Source of the DNA: Aquibacillus albus
GTDB taxonomy: Bacteria > Bacillota > Bacilli > Bacillales > Amphibacillaceae
DNA length: 64,000 nucleotides
Assembly: GCF_016908325.1 (NCBI RefSeq)
Contig: NZ_JAFBDR010000006.1
Coordinates: 1-64,000, forward strand
Direction: 5' to 3'
Part shown: piece by piece, positions 29,417 to 37,652 of the stretch
How positions within the stretch are numbered: the first letter of the stretch is position 1
Layout of the letters: every line of letters begins with the position of its first letter
The notes under the pieces: model-generated
What the model was told of the DNA's origin: nothing
The model's database searches: none
What the model saw: only the letters and a program-made list of their open reading frames with translations
Made by a program: the position numbers and the translations under genes

Positions 29417-30631
29417 ATGTATAGCTACGTTTCACATTTATATTGTCCTAAATGTCAAGATAACTTTGACTCATCGACAAAACAACATCTATGTCATTGC
29501 GGATCACCATTATTAGTCGAATATCATTTAGAAGAATTGAGTAGAGCCATAAATAAGGATATGTTGCAGACTCGTCCTTCGTCTCTATGGAGGTATCATG
29601 AGTTGTTACCTATAAACAGTCCAGAAAATGTCGTTTCTTTAGGTGAAGGTATGACACCACTTGTAATGATGGATGAACTCGGCAAACAAATAGGGATACA
29701 TTCCCTTTATATGAAGGATGAAGGATTAATTCCTACTGGCTCTTTTAAAGCACGTGGAGCATCAGTTGGTATTTCAAAAGCAAAAGAGCTAGAAGTAAAA
29801 GAAATAGCAATGCCTACAAATGGAAATGCAGGGGCAGCTTGGTCACTTTACGCTGCTCGCGCAGGAATTAAAGCAACAATAGTTATGCCTGTAGACGCTC
29901 CAGAAATCACAAGAAATGAATGTGCTATTGCAGGAGCTAACCTTCATCTTGTAAACGGATTGATTAGTGATGCTGGAAAAATAGTTGGAGACTTAGTACA
30001 AAAGCAAACTATTTATGATGTATCAACACTAAAAGAGCCTTATCGAATTGAAGGAAAGAAAACGATGGGATTGGAATTAGCCGAACAATTTAATTGGGAG
30101 ATTCCAGATGTTATCTTGTATCCTACAGGAGGTGGCGTCGGAATAATTGGTATATTCAAAGCATTAAAAGAACTCCAGCAAATGGGGTGGATAAAACCAG
30201 ATAAATTTCCTCGTTTAGTTGCTGTACAAGCAGAAGGGTGTGCACCCATTGTGGAAGCATGGGAGAAAAAGGAAAAAAGCTCCGAGTACTGGCAAAATAG
30301 TTCCACAGTTGCTTTTGGAATAAATGTACCAAAAGCAATAGGAGACTTTCTTGTCTTAGATGCATTGTACGAAACAGATGGTTGTGCGATTGCTATTAGT
30401 GATCAGGCATTACTTGAGGAACAAAAGAAAATAGCAAATACTGAAGGGTGTTTTATATGTCCTGAAGGTGCTGCTGCTTTTAACGCTGCAAGAAAATTAA
30501 GAGAAAATGGATGGATTAAAGAGACTGACAAAGTAGTTGTGTTAAACACTGGAGCAGGTATTAAATACCCGAATACAGTTAAAATGAATGTGCCTATCAT
30601 GGAGCCTGAAGAGCGCATTAACATCAATTAA
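29417..30631 (+). CDS. Threonine synthase paralogue with N-terminal zinc ribbon
   Basis: This 404-residue PLP enzyme of fold type II is annotated in relatives as threonine synthase (O-phosphohomoserine to threonine). The N-terminus carries C10 and C13, then C26 and C28, a short zinc-ribbon-like module. The PLP lysine is in TGSFKARGAS near 104-113. It differs from the operonic ThrC at 45840-46901, which lacks the ribbon and has SFKDRG. The ATG at 29417 is chosen because AAGGAGAAAAATTA precedes it. The gene is monocistronic with a very long terminator stem. Its role beside the canonical ThrC is uncertain; a different substrate is possible. Confidence 0.85.
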   Translation: MYSYVSHLYCPKCQDNFDSSTKQHLCHCGSPLLVEYHLEELSRAINKDMLQTRPSSLWRYHELLPINSPENVVSLGEGMTPLVMMDELGKQIGIHSLYMKDEGLIPTGSFKARGASVGISKAKELEVKEIAMPTNGNAGAAWSLYAARAGIKATIVMPVDAPEITRNECAIAGANLHLVNGLISDAGKIVGDLVQKQTIYDVSTLKEPYRIEGKKTMGLELAEQFNWEIPDVILYPTGGGVGIIGIFKALKELQQMGWIKPDKFPRLVAVQAEGCAPIVEAWEKKEKSSEYWQNSSTVAFGINVPKAIGDFLVLDALYETDGCAIAISDQALLEEQKKIANTEGCFICPEGAAAFNAARKLRENGWIKETDKVVVLNTGAGIKYPNTVKMNVPIMEPEERININ

Positions 30632-30690
30632 AGCAATAGTAAAAGGTCTTCCCTACATCAAGGGAAGACCTTTTACTATTGCTACTTTTT
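30632..30690. terminator. Very long terminator between threonine synthase paralogue and yugI
   Basis: A perfect 22-bp stem, AGCAATAGTAAAAGGTCTTC and continuation, closes on a short loop (30632-30683) and is followed by ACTTTTT. It overlaps the yugI stop and serves both convergent genes. Confidence 0.9.
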
Positions 30691-31065
30691 AAATGTAGTT
30701 TCACGCTCTTGAGATTGTTTAATCCAATCACTTAATTTGTCTTTCAACGTATTGAAGCCAGGCTCCGTTTTTTCTTGTGTTTGCTTTTTTGAAGAACGGT
30801 CAGTAACTTCTTGCTTTGGTGCTTCTTGTGTAGCTCGAATGGACAGTGAATACTTATTAGCTTTTTCATCTATGGAGAGGATTTTAACTTTGACTACATC
30901 TCCAACTGAAAGAAATTCACTCACGTCTTTGACATATCCGTGTGTAACTTCTGAAATATGAACCAAGCCCTGAATTTCATCATCAAGTGCAACAAATGCA
31001 CCATATGGTTGAATTCCAGTTACTTTTCCTTCTAATATTTGACCTTCTGTAAATTTTTCCGCCAT
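30682..31065 (-). CDS. yugI: S1 domain RNA-binding protein (general stress protein 13)
   Basis: This 127-residue protein has one S1 RNA-binding domain (about 6-76: GQILEGKVTGIQPYGAFVAL, GLVHISEVTHG, VGDVVKVKILSID) and a lysine/glutamine-rich C-terminal tail. It corresponds to B. subtilis YugI (GSP13), a ribosome-associated stress protein. ATG at 31065 is chosen because GGGAGTTGTTCAGC precedes it. It is a single gene next to patB, the same neighbourhood as in B. subtilis. Confidence 0.92.
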   Translation of the reverse strand: MAEKFTEGQILEGKVTGIQPYGAFVALDDEIQGLVHISEVTHGYVKDVSEFLSVGDVVKVKILSIDEKANKYSLSIRATQEAPKQEVTDRSSKKQTQEKTEPGFNTLKDKLSDWIKQSQERETTFKK

Positions 31066-31246
31066 GCTGAACAACTCCCGCGTTTTTTTCCTATTACCTT
31101 CTTATTGGAAAATAAGTTAATTTCCAGAACGTATATAGTTTCCTTTTTACACAATTACTAATTCTAACATAGTACGTGAGTTTCCGCAAAAAAGATGGAC
31201 TTTTATTCAAATAATTAAACAAAAATGAAAAACTTTTTTAAAAAAC

Positions 31247-31346
31247 GTTTAAACATCATCATACGTGGTAATAAATAAGTATGTAAGACTTTCTCGTATT
31301 CCCCCTGTAAAGCAAAGCGGTTCACCCGCTTTGCTTTTTTATTTTT
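31247..31346 (+). ncRNA. Candidate small RNA with orphan terminator
   Basis: A strong terminator (AGCAAAGCGG / CCGCTTTGCT, then six Ts, 31311-31340) has no gene in front of it on this strand. Upstream, GTTTAA (31247-31252), 14 nt, GGTAAT (31267-31272) resembles a sigma-B promoter (GTTTAA-N12-15-GGGWAT). The transcript would be about 65-70 nt with an unpaired C-rich run (CCCCC at 31301-31305), as in many Firmicute antisense-acting sRNAs. Existence is inferred. Confidence 0.4.
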
Positions 31347-31368
31347 AGGCTCACTTATTTTTATTCAT

Positions 31369-31429
31369 TAACACTATTTAAAGGCTTAGACTCTTTTATT
31401 TGGTGACTTCTTAAACATCCTCTATAATA
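31369..31429. repeat. GTTCAAAAAG-family repeat, diverged copy
   Basis: Read on the minus strand it begins AGAGGATGTTTAAGAAGTC followed by ACCAAATAAAAG, closely matching the minus-strand reading of the 12000-12066 copy (AGAGGTTGTTCAAAAAGTCG, then CCAAATGATAAA). The other end is more diverged. Confidence 0.55.
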
Positions 31430-31463
31430 AAACTTATATCGCTATTTTAAGGGGGAGATTGTC

Positions 31464-32636
31464 ATGACTTTCTTTGAAAAAGTACCAAACAGAAAAGAAA
31501 CTCGTTCCGTAAAATGGGATTTAGTAAAATCAATTTATGGGGCAGACGATGTATTACCAATGTGGGTTGCAGATATGGATTTTCCTGTACCAACTGCTGT
31601 TACGGAAGCATTAGTAAAAAGGGCACAGCATGGAATTTTCGGTTATACTTATACAGACCCCTCTGTTAATCACCTTATTTGCAAATGGGTTAAAAAACGA
31701 CATAATTGGGATATTAACCCTTCATCCCTAATATATAGCCCAGGTGTAATTACGACGTTACATATGGCAATTCAGACATTTACAAACAAAGATGATGCTA
31801 TTTTAATTCAGACACCTGTGTACCCTCCTTTTTATGATGTTGTAAAAAAGCATAACCGGACTTTAATCACAAACCCATTGGTGCTGAAAAATGGACGTTA
31901 TGAAATTGATTTCCCTCACTTTGAAGCACAGCTTAAGCAAGGGGTAAAAGCGTTCATTTTATGTAACCCTCACAATCCTGTCGGAAGAGTGTGGACAAAG
32001 GAAGAGCTCCAACAAATGGCAGATTTGTGTTTGAAATATAACGTGACGATTTTTTCCGACGAGATTCATGCTGATATTGTTTATTCAGATTATAAACATA
32101 TACCGATAGCCTCTCTTTCTGAAGAAATTAGCAAACACACAATTACTTGTATGTCACCAACAAAAACGTTTAATCTAGCAGGTTTACAAGCATCATTTGC
32201 CATTGTTTCTGATAAAGCGATGAGAGTGAAGCTGAATGATCAACTAAAAAGACAAGGAGTCATTTTTTTAAATACGATGGGAGTTACCGCACTAGAAGCC
32301 GCCTACAGAGACGGTGAAAATTGGCTAGAAGAACTATTAGAAGTATTGGAACGAAACAAAACGCTTGTTAGCAGGGCGTTTGAAGGGCGGAATGATGTCT
32401 CCATTATTGAACCTGAAGGAACTTATTTAATTTGGATGGATTGTCGTCAAATGAACCTCCCTCATGAAGAGATTAAAAAATTTATGCAAGAAAATGCAAA
32501 GGTAGGTCTAAACGACGGCATAAGCTTCGGGGAAGAAGGTAGCGGTTTTATGCGAATAAACATTGCTTGCCCAACTACGATCGTAAAGCAAGGATTAGAC
32601 CGAATCCTAACAGCTTTAAATAATAGAAAAGAATAG
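31464..32636 (+). CDS. patB: PLP-dependent cystathionine beta-lyase (PatB/MalY family)
   Basis: This class I/II aminotransferase-fold enzyme has 390 residues. It cleaves cystathionine, and often cysteine, to homocysteine, pyruvate and ammonia. The PLP lysine is in SPTKTFNLAG near 232-241. Other signatures are LPMWVADMDFPVP (about 32-44), FILCNPHNPVGRVW near 165, and FSDEIHADIV near 198. GGGGGAGATT precedes the ATG. Synteny with yugI matches B. subtilis patB. The stop codon lies inside a repeat element that also forms the terminator. Confidence 0.93.
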   Translation: MTFFEKVPNRKETRSVKWDLVKSIYGADDVLPMWVADMDFPVPTAVTEALVKRAQHGIFGYTYTDPSVNHLICKWVKKRHNWDINPSSLIYSPGVITTLHMAIQTFTNKDDAILIQTPVYPPFYDVVKKHNRTLITNPLVLKNGRYEIDFPHFEAQLKQGVKAFILCNPHNPVGRVWTKEELQQMADLCLKYNVTIFSDEIHADIVYSDYKHIPIASLSEEISKHTITCMSPTKTFNLAGLQASFAIVSDKAMRVKLNDQLKRQGVIFLNTMGVTALEAAYRDGENWLEELLEVLERNKTLVSRAFEGRNDVSIIEPEGTYLIWMDCRQMNLPHEEIKKFMQENAKVGLNDGISFGEEGSGFMRINIACPTTIVKQGLDRILTALNNRKE

Positions 32637-32718
32637 ACTGTCACACAAGGGTCTGATTCCCTCATCCATCTGTAGTAGTTGAGGGGGTCTGACCCTTTTC
32701 TTTTGGACAGACCTATTC
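32631..32718. repeat. GGACAG-family hairpin repeat acting as terminator, copy 1
   Basis: Outer arms GAATAGACTGTC and GGACAGACCTATTC and inner arms AAGGGTCTGA / TCTGACCCTT make a long imperfect hairpin. It contains both the patB and the sodC stop codons. A relative lies at 51007-51110, sharing CTTTTGGACAG and AGACCC blocks. Confidence 0.75.
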
Positions 32719-33285
32719 TTCTTCTTCGTTAGATTCTGTTGGATCAGTTGGTGAGTCAGGGTTATTGGACTCTGATAAAGTAATTTTACCACATGCCACT
32801 CTAGCTCCAGCGTCTCCAGCGGGCTGACTTACTCCATCGTCCTGTTTTTCATGAATGATTAAAGAAGTTCCCTCATTCTTCATTAAAGAATTTTTTCCCT
32901 CCATTAAGGTTGCTTCACTTAACGTTAGCTCAATATCCACTGTACCATCCTCTCCAGCTTCAATGTTAGGTAAGTCTCCTAAATGTGCACCTTCTGGATG
33001 CATTAATCCATGTTGTTTCCCTTGTGGATTAAGATGGCTGCCTGCAGACTTAAAATCAGGACTATCACACTTTGGAAACTCATGGACATGAATTCCATGT
33101 AATCCTGGCTCCAACCCTTCTACAGAAACTTGTACCTTTACTCCACCGGATTGTTCAGTCAATGTTGCTGTTCCTATTACGTCATCATCACTATTATACA
33201 TATCTACTTCAATTGGTGAGCGTTCCTGTTCTTGGCATGAAACGAGAAAAAAGACACTCACCATGACAAGAAATACCTTTTTCAT
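32713..33285 (-). CDS. sodC: Cu/Zn superoxide dismutase, lipoprotein
   Basis: This extracytoplasmic superoxide dismutase-like lipoprotein has 190 residues. The chosen ATG (33285, preceded by GAAGGGAGTTAGTATA) gives a signal peptide with lipobox LVSC, the lipidated cysteine being C17. All canonical metal ligands can be placed: two histidines in HVHEF, one in GSHLNP, one in KQHG, then GAHLGD (His and Asp) and the last copper histidine in LIIHEKQDD. The catalytic arginine is in GARVACG. The C-terminus is an acidic, Pro/Ser/Glu-rich tail of about 20 residues. Confidence 0.92.
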   Translation of the reverse strand: MKKVFLVMVSVFFLVSCQEQERSPIEVDMYNSDDDVIGTATLTEQSGGVKVQVSVEGLEPGLHGIHVHEFPKCDSPDFKSAGSHLNPQGKQHGLMHPEGAHLGDLPNIEAGEDGTVDIELTLSEATLMEGKNSLMKNEGTSLIIHEKQDDGVSQPAGDAGARVACGKITLSESNNPDSPTDPTESNEEEE

Positions 33286-33439
33286 TATACTAACTCCCTT
33301 CAAAAGGTTGATCATTATACCTCGATTATGACATGCCCTGCCACTTATTATTACCAACATTAGTTTCTATAATCCAATTACATTTAAATATAGGAGAAGT
33401 GCTTAAACCTATGGCTATAATTTTTAAATTTTGAAAGCG

Positions 33440-33484
33440 AAAAAAAATCCTTAAAGTGCTCACTATCTTGCAAGCCTTTAAGGA
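33440..33484 (-). terminator. Terminator of the 70-residue membrane protein gene
   Basis: TCCTTAAAG / CTTTAAGGA form a 9-bp stem with a 19-nt loop and eight Ts on the minus strand, overlapping the region right after the stop. Confidence 0.8.
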
Positions 33485-33488
33485 ATCT

Positions 33489-33701
33489 CTATTTTTTATC
33501 ATCATTTTTTCTTTGCAATGAAAGATTATTTACATCTGTGCTATGATCTGCGTCAAACCTCTCTTCATCTCTTTTTGATTTTTTATAAAATAAATACATT
33601 GCAACAACTGCACCCATAAAGAAAATAAATAGACTGATGACAGCTGGAATATATTCTGCTTTATCTTGCGGAAAATACAAAAATTCCATCATAAATATCA
33701 C
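33489..33701 (-). CDS. Small single-pass membrane protein
   Basis: The 70-residue protein has one hydrophobic helix (about 17-39: YIPAVISLFIFFMGAVVAMYLF). A positively charged cytoplasmic tail follows (KKSKRDEERFD) and ends in KKND-type residues. The shape resembles CcoQ/FixQ-like or other small respiratory accessory proteins, but nothing specific identifies it. AAAGGTGTGATATTT precedes the ATG; M4 or M5 are alternative starts. It has its own terminator. Function unknown. Confidence 0.65.
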   Translation of the reverse strand: MIFMMEFLYFPQDKAEYIPAVISLFIFFMGAVVAMYLFYKKSKRDEERFDADHSTDVNNLSLQRKNDDKK

Positions 33702-33822
33702 ACCTTTTTAGAAAAAATTCGCTTATCGTGTTGCTCAAACTATAACAAAACCAAATTTGGGGCTTGTAGAAATGCAATCTATTTGGCAATATGATAATAA
33801 CAGATTTTTGGAGGTTTTACGA

Positions 33823-34212
33823 ATGGACGATGCAAAAATTGGACAAATGGTAAAAGCACATTATAAGTCAGGCACTTATATTGGCGAAGTTGTAGAAGAC
33901 CGGGGAAAGAATTACTTAATTAAAGTATTAGCAGTTTTAAAACATCCTTTACAGGGTGACTTGCATAATTTCGGGGAAACAGAAAATGTCTTTTTCCATC
34001 AAAGAAAGGCGTTAAGTTACCAAGAAAAAATGAATGTATCAAAACCTGCTGTGCACCCGTACAACGATGAAGTACCGGATTATCTTGAGTCATTAAAAAT
34101 AGCGGTGGATGCGCTGGAACAAAAGCTGGATAAGGAGGATAGCACTTTTAATCAACAGGCTGCTCTTCTATTAGAAGATTTAAGAAAACAATATTTTCAA
34201 AAGTTAAACTAG
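33823..34212 (+). CDS. kapB: Kinase-associated protein KapB
   Basis: This matches KapB, described in B. subtilis as a kinase-associated lipoprotein that promotes KinB signalling toward sporulation. The 129-residue product has the family pattern KAHYKSGTYIGEVVEDRGKN, VLAVLKHPLQGDLHN, VFFHQRKALSYQEK and the acidic C-terminal helix. ATG at 33823 is chosen because TTGGAGGTTTTACG precedes it. No lipobox is visible at this start, so the lipoprotein label is doubtful here. No kinB is adjacent. Confidence 0.88.
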   Translation: MDDAKIGQMVKAHYKSGTYIGEVVEDRGKNYLIKVLAVLKHPLQGDLHNFGETENVFFHQRKALSYQEKMNVSKPAVHPYNDEVPDYLESLKIAVDALEQKLDKEDSTFNQQAALLLEDLRKQYFQKLN

Positions 34213-34387
34213 CATAACCGATCAAGAAAGATTTTCACCTATCTTACTAACCTAACTTTTTTCGCGCCATTAATCTAAACACATCTATTGGTTAGAGGTG
34301 GGCATAATGCCCGCCCGTTAACCCTTACCAACGGATAATTATCTCAAGAGTTTTCTTGATGAGTGAGCATTAAAATACAATAATCGT

Positions 34388-35602
34388 TTATGAACCAGGT
34401 ACTTGTAAGTCTTTTTTCTTTGATTTCTTTTTTCCATAAATTTTATTCACTATTCTTGGTGCTTGATCAAACAATACCATACCAATAAATGCTGCTATAA
34501 TAATATATATTCCACCAAATACTTTTAAGGTTCCAGTTGCAATGCTTGCAATAACTACAGAGAATTCGCCTCTAGCACAAAGGGAGAGACCCGCCCTTAA
34601 AGATACTTTTTTTGAAAGACCATACCATCTACCACCAATGACACCAACCAGAACTTTTGCTATGATCGACCATATGAAGAGCACCAATAAAAATAGTGGC
34701 ATCGGCAATCCATTACCTAATTCAATGGATGTCCCAAAATATACAAAAAAAGTCGGAAGCATTAAGTCTCGAATAGGAAGCACGGTATGTTCCACTCTGT
34801 CAATTTTTCCTATTTCCGCGAGCATCATCCCCGCTAAAAACGCTCCAAGTACTTCTGAAAGACCTAAAAATAATGCCAGTCCACCAAAAACAATTGCTAT
34901 ACCTACTAACAAAGAAATTTTAAAATCCTCGTCTTCAATCTTTTCTAGTAACTGATCAAACGGTTTGAACAATGTTTTTCCAAGTATAATAGCGAAAACA
35001 ATCAACCCAATTACTTTTCCAGCAATGATGAATAAATCAGTTGGTGCAAAAGACCCACCTGCACTAATTGCAAGCATTACAGCAATTAGAATTGGCGCTA
35101 CTAAATCCTCAAAAATTAGTATTGCTAACATAAATTCCGTTTCAGTATTTGCCATTCTACTCTTATCATCCAACAATTTCGCCGTAATAGAAGAACTTGT
35201 AGCATAGGCAATGCCGCCTATAATAAATGCACTAAATAAATCCATCCCAAACCCAATAGCTATAAGCATGGAGACTCCGAAGCTTAAAAAAGTATCCAAC
35301 AATCCAGATGGCCATATTTTTTTTGCTATTGAACCTAATCGTTTAACACTAAATTCCAATCCTAGTAAAAAAAATAATAGTACGATTCCAATCTCGCTAG
35401 CAAAATGTAAAATCTCATTATGATGCAACCATTCTGCCAATATAACACCAAATATTATATATAAAATGACACTGGGAAAATTTATTTTTAAACTTAAAAA
35501 CCCTAAATAAAAAATTCCCAGTAGAACAATTCCGGCACCAAGTAGAGTTGGAAAATCACTAAGCAAAATACAATCATTCCTCTCCTTTGCATAACGCTTC
35601 AA
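34388..35602 (-). CDS. khtU: Cation:proton antiporter, KhtU/CPA2 family
   Basis: This monovalent cation/proton antiporter (CPA2, KefB-like membrane domain) has about 390-404 residues and about 11-12 hydrophobic helices. Conserved stretches are LLFFLLGLEFSVKRLG (about 74-89) and GEFSVVIASI near 349. The C-terminus is short and basic and lacks a TrkA domain, which is instead encoded by the preceding gene. The start is uncertain: the ATG at 35602 overlaps the upstream gene by 29 bp, and AAAGGAGAGG lies inside the frame, so an in-frame TTG at 35566 is a reasonable alternative. Confidence 0.9.
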   Translation of the reverse strand: MKRYAKERNDCILLSDFPTLLGAGIVLLGIFYLGFLSLKINFPSVILYIIFGVILAEWLHHNEILHFASEIGIVLLFFLLGLEFSVKRLGSIAKKIWPSGLLDTFLSFGVSMLIAIGFGMDLFSAFIIGGIAYATSSSITAKLLDDKSRMANTETEFMLAILIFEDLVAPILIAVMLAISAGGSFAPTDLFIIAGKVIGLIVFAIILGKTLFKPFDQLLEKIEDEDFKISLLVGIAIVFGGLALFLGLSEVLGAFLAGMMLAEIGKIDRVEHTVLPIRDLMLPTFFVYFGTSIELGNGLPMPLFLLVLFIWSIIAKVLVGVIGGRWYGLSKKVSLRAGLSLCARGEFSVVIASIATGTLKVFGGIYIIIAAFIGMVLFDQAPRIVNKIYGKKKSKKKDLQVPGS

Positions 35603-36062
35603 GTGCTGCTACTTGCTCTTTTTTTCCAATAGCCATAAGTACATCACCCGGTAGTAACTTTCTGCTCACTTCCGGTATAGCGATCATATCATCTCCTTGA
35701 ACAATCCCAATAACATTTGCCCCTGTCTTATTACGGATTTCTGATTCTTCCATTGATTTATTTGAAAGGATTGATTTTTCTGTAAGCGTAATATAATCAA
35801 CAACAATTTGCTTTTTAAACATTTGGAGTTGTTCCGCATTTACCGGTTGATAAGTAGCTCCTAACAGCTGTGCTCCTAGCTCTCGTGTTTCATCTGGGGT
35901 CAAATCCATGGCAAAATCAGCTTCATCGCTATCAGCATCTTCAAAAAAATACAATTCCCTTTTCCCTGTGTGATGGACGATTACAACTAACATACTATCC
36001 TCTGCTGTTTTTAATGAAATTTTTTGTCCGATCCCTGGTAATTGGGAAACAGAAACATCCAT
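35574..36062 (-). CDS. khtT: Antiporter regulatory subunit, KhtT-like (TrkA-C domain)
   Basis: The 162-residue cytosolic protein has an N-terminal unit (1-70) and a C-terminal TrkA-C/RCK_C domain (about 85-160: IRNKTGANVIGIVQGDDMIAIPEVSR..LLPGDVLMAIGK). In B. subtilis, KhtT binds a cyclic dinucleotide (c-di-AMP) and controls KhtU-mediated K+ efflux. The gene directly precedes and overlaps khtU, as expected for a subunit pair. AAAAGGGTGTGTAGGGT precedes the ATG. No khtS is visible. Confidence 0.88.
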   Translation of the reverse strand: MDVSVSQLPGIGQKISLKTAEDSMLVVIVHHTGKRELYFFEDADSDEADFAMDLTPDETRELGAQLLGATYQPVNAEQLQMFKKQIVVDYITLTEKSILSNKSMEESEIRNKTGANVIGIVQGDDMIAIPEVSRKLLPGDVLMAIGKKEQVAALEALCKGEE

Positions 36063-36125
36063 ACCCTACACACCCTTTTAATTCCTAATAATAACTTATA
36101 ATAATCTAATATTTTTAGAACGTGC

Positions 36126-36160
36126 AAAAAAGCTAGAAAAATATTACTTTCTAGCTTTTA
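36126..36160 (-). terminator. Terminator of ptsH
   Basis: AAAAGCTAGAAA / TTTCTAGCTTTT form a 12-bp stem with a short loop and a T run on the minus strand. Confidence 0.85.
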
Positions 36161-36179
36161 CAAAATAAAACGCATTCAA

Positions 36180-36443
36180 TTACTCACCAAGTTGTTCTTT
36201 AATCGTTTCTTCAATTCCTTGCATCGCTTGTTCCTCGTCACTTCCATCAACAGTAACTAAAATTTCAGCACCCTTAGGTACCCCTAATGACATAACACCC
36301 ATAATTGATTTCAAGTTTACGGTTTTTCCATTGTATTCCATTTCAATATGTGATTCGTATTGACCAGCCTTATTAACTAGAAGTGTTGCAGGTCTCGCAT
36401 GAATTCCTGTCTCGTCTGTAATTGTAAATTTTCTTTCTTTCAT
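36180..36443 (-). CDS. ptsH: Phosphocarrier protein HPr
   Basis: HPr carries phosphate from PEP through enzyme I to sugar-specific IIA domains. In Firmicutes it also signals carbon status to CcpA when phosphorylated on serine. The 87-residue protein has the catalytic histidine in TGIHARPAT and the regulatory serine in NLKSIMGVMSLG, so it is HPr and not the paralogue Crh, which lacks the histidine. GGGAGGACTTTTT precedes the ATG. It stands alone with its own terminator: ptsI, its usual partner, is not next to it. Confidence 0.93.
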   Translation of the reverse strand: MKERKFTITDETGIHARPATLLVNKAGQYESHIEMEYNGKTVNLKSIMGVMSLGVPKGAEILVTVDGSDEEQAMQGIEETIKEQLGE

Positions 36444-36715
36444 TTAAAAAGTCCTCCCTTTCAAATCAACACAAAATATATGATAGTTACATAAACGGAT
36501 CATAAATCCAGATTATGTGAAATTCCTAACTAAATTCATTATATACGAAAAATACCCTTGACGAAACAGAAAAGAAAGCACTTTTACAAAATAATTTAGT
36601 TTTTATTATGCTTCAAATGAACCATGGTATACATAAAATGACACAATTTGTTTTCTAGGCTTGGTTGTGATACGTTATTTTTGAAATATCTGACTAACGT
36701 AGGAGGTAATATGTA

Positions 36716-37426
36716 ATGAGTGTTCATATTGGTGCTAAAAAAGAAGACATTGCAGATAAAATTTTATTGCCAGGTGATCCACTTCGTGCAAAATATATCG
36801 CAGAACAATTTTTAGATGACGTGTTTTGTTATAATGAAGTACGTGGAATGTATGGTTATACAGGTACATTTAAAGGGAAAAAAATTTCTGTGCAAGGTAC
36901 AGGTATGGGGGTTCCTTCCATCTCCATTTACGCTAATGAATTAATACAAAGCTATGATGTCCAAACATTAATTCGTGTTGGTACATGTGGAGCGCTTCAA
37001 AAAGATGTCAAAGTTAGAGATGTTATTTTAGCATCAACTGCTACAACGGATTCACAAATGAATCGAATGGTTTTCGGAGGGATTGACTTTGCACCAACTG
37101 CAGATTTTCAATTACTAAAGAATGCTTATGACACCGGTCAGGAAAAAGGACTTAATCTCCGGGTTGGAAATGTCTTTACTAGTGATAGTTTTTATAGAGA
37201 TAATGCTATCGAGCTTTTTGAGCTTTTAGCTACATATAATGTATTAGCAGTTGAGATGGAAACAACAGCCTTATATACGTTAGCTGCTAAATATGACCGA
37301 AAAGCATTATCCGTCTTGACTGTATCTGATCATGTATTAACAGGCGAAGAAACAAGCGCACAAGAAAGGCAAACTACGTTTAATGATATGATTGAGGTTG
37401 CACTTGACGCAGCAATTAAACAGTAA
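36716..37426 (+). CDS. deoD: Purine nucleoside phosphorylase DeoD
   Basis: DeoD splits purine (deoxy)ribonucleosides with phosphate to the free base and (deoxy)ribose-1-phosphate. The 236-residue length is that of the hexameric type. Signatures are [15 protein letters not shown] (16-30), the phosphate loop RVGTCGAL near 87-94 and [12 protein letters not shown] near 179. AGGAGGTAAT precedes the ATG. It is a single plus-strand gene with its own terminator. Confidence 0.97.
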   Translation: MSVHIGAKKEDIADKILLPGDPLRAKYIAEQFLDDVFCYNEVRGMYGYTGTFKGKKISVQGTGMGVPSISIYANELIQSYDVQTLIRVGTCGALQKDVKVRDVILASTATTDSQMNRMVFGGIDFAPTADFQLLKNAYDTGQEKGLNLRVGNVFTSDSFYRDNAIELFELLATYNVLAVEMETTALYTLAAKYDRKALSVLTVSDHVLTGEETSAQERQTTFNDMIEVALDAAIKQ

Positions 37427-37441
37427 ATGGTTCCATTTTCG

Positions 37442-37471
37442 AAAAGGCAGTAAGGATTACTGTCTTTTTTT
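37442..37471 (+). terminator. Terminator of deoD
   Basis: AAAGGCAGTAA / TTACTGTCTTT form the stem, followed by TTTT, 15 bp after the deoD stop. Confidence 0.8.
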
Positions 37472-37652
37472 CATCATTTAATCAATTTCCAACGAATGTC
37501 GTAGATCCAAACTTTTAGGAGCCCCTCTATCAATTTTGTTGTAAAGCTTATCAACTTTAATTACTTTTGCATTTGGATTGTGTTATTATTGTTTACATAT
37601 TACCCCTAATATTACAAGAAAAGTACAAGTTATCAGAAAGGATGTTTTGGGA

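Larger units (their letters stand above)
31066..31463. other. 398-bp gene-free interval with orphan terminator and repeat
   Basis: No protein gene is evident. The stretch contains a candidate small RNA ending at a terminator (31309-31346), a member of the GTTCAAAAAG repeat family (31369-31429) and the patB ribosome binding site. A 17-codon frame at 31226 lacks a binding site. Confidence 0.6.

Noticed and set aside
31226-31279. 17-codon frame MKNFFKKRLN... upstream of patB
   Set aside because: No ribosome binding site; the basic peptide could be chance in AT-rich DNA, and the same region is better explained as a promoter.
36180-36443. Crh instead of HPr
   Set aside because: Crh lacks the active-site histidine, and this protein has TGIHARPAT, so it is HPr.
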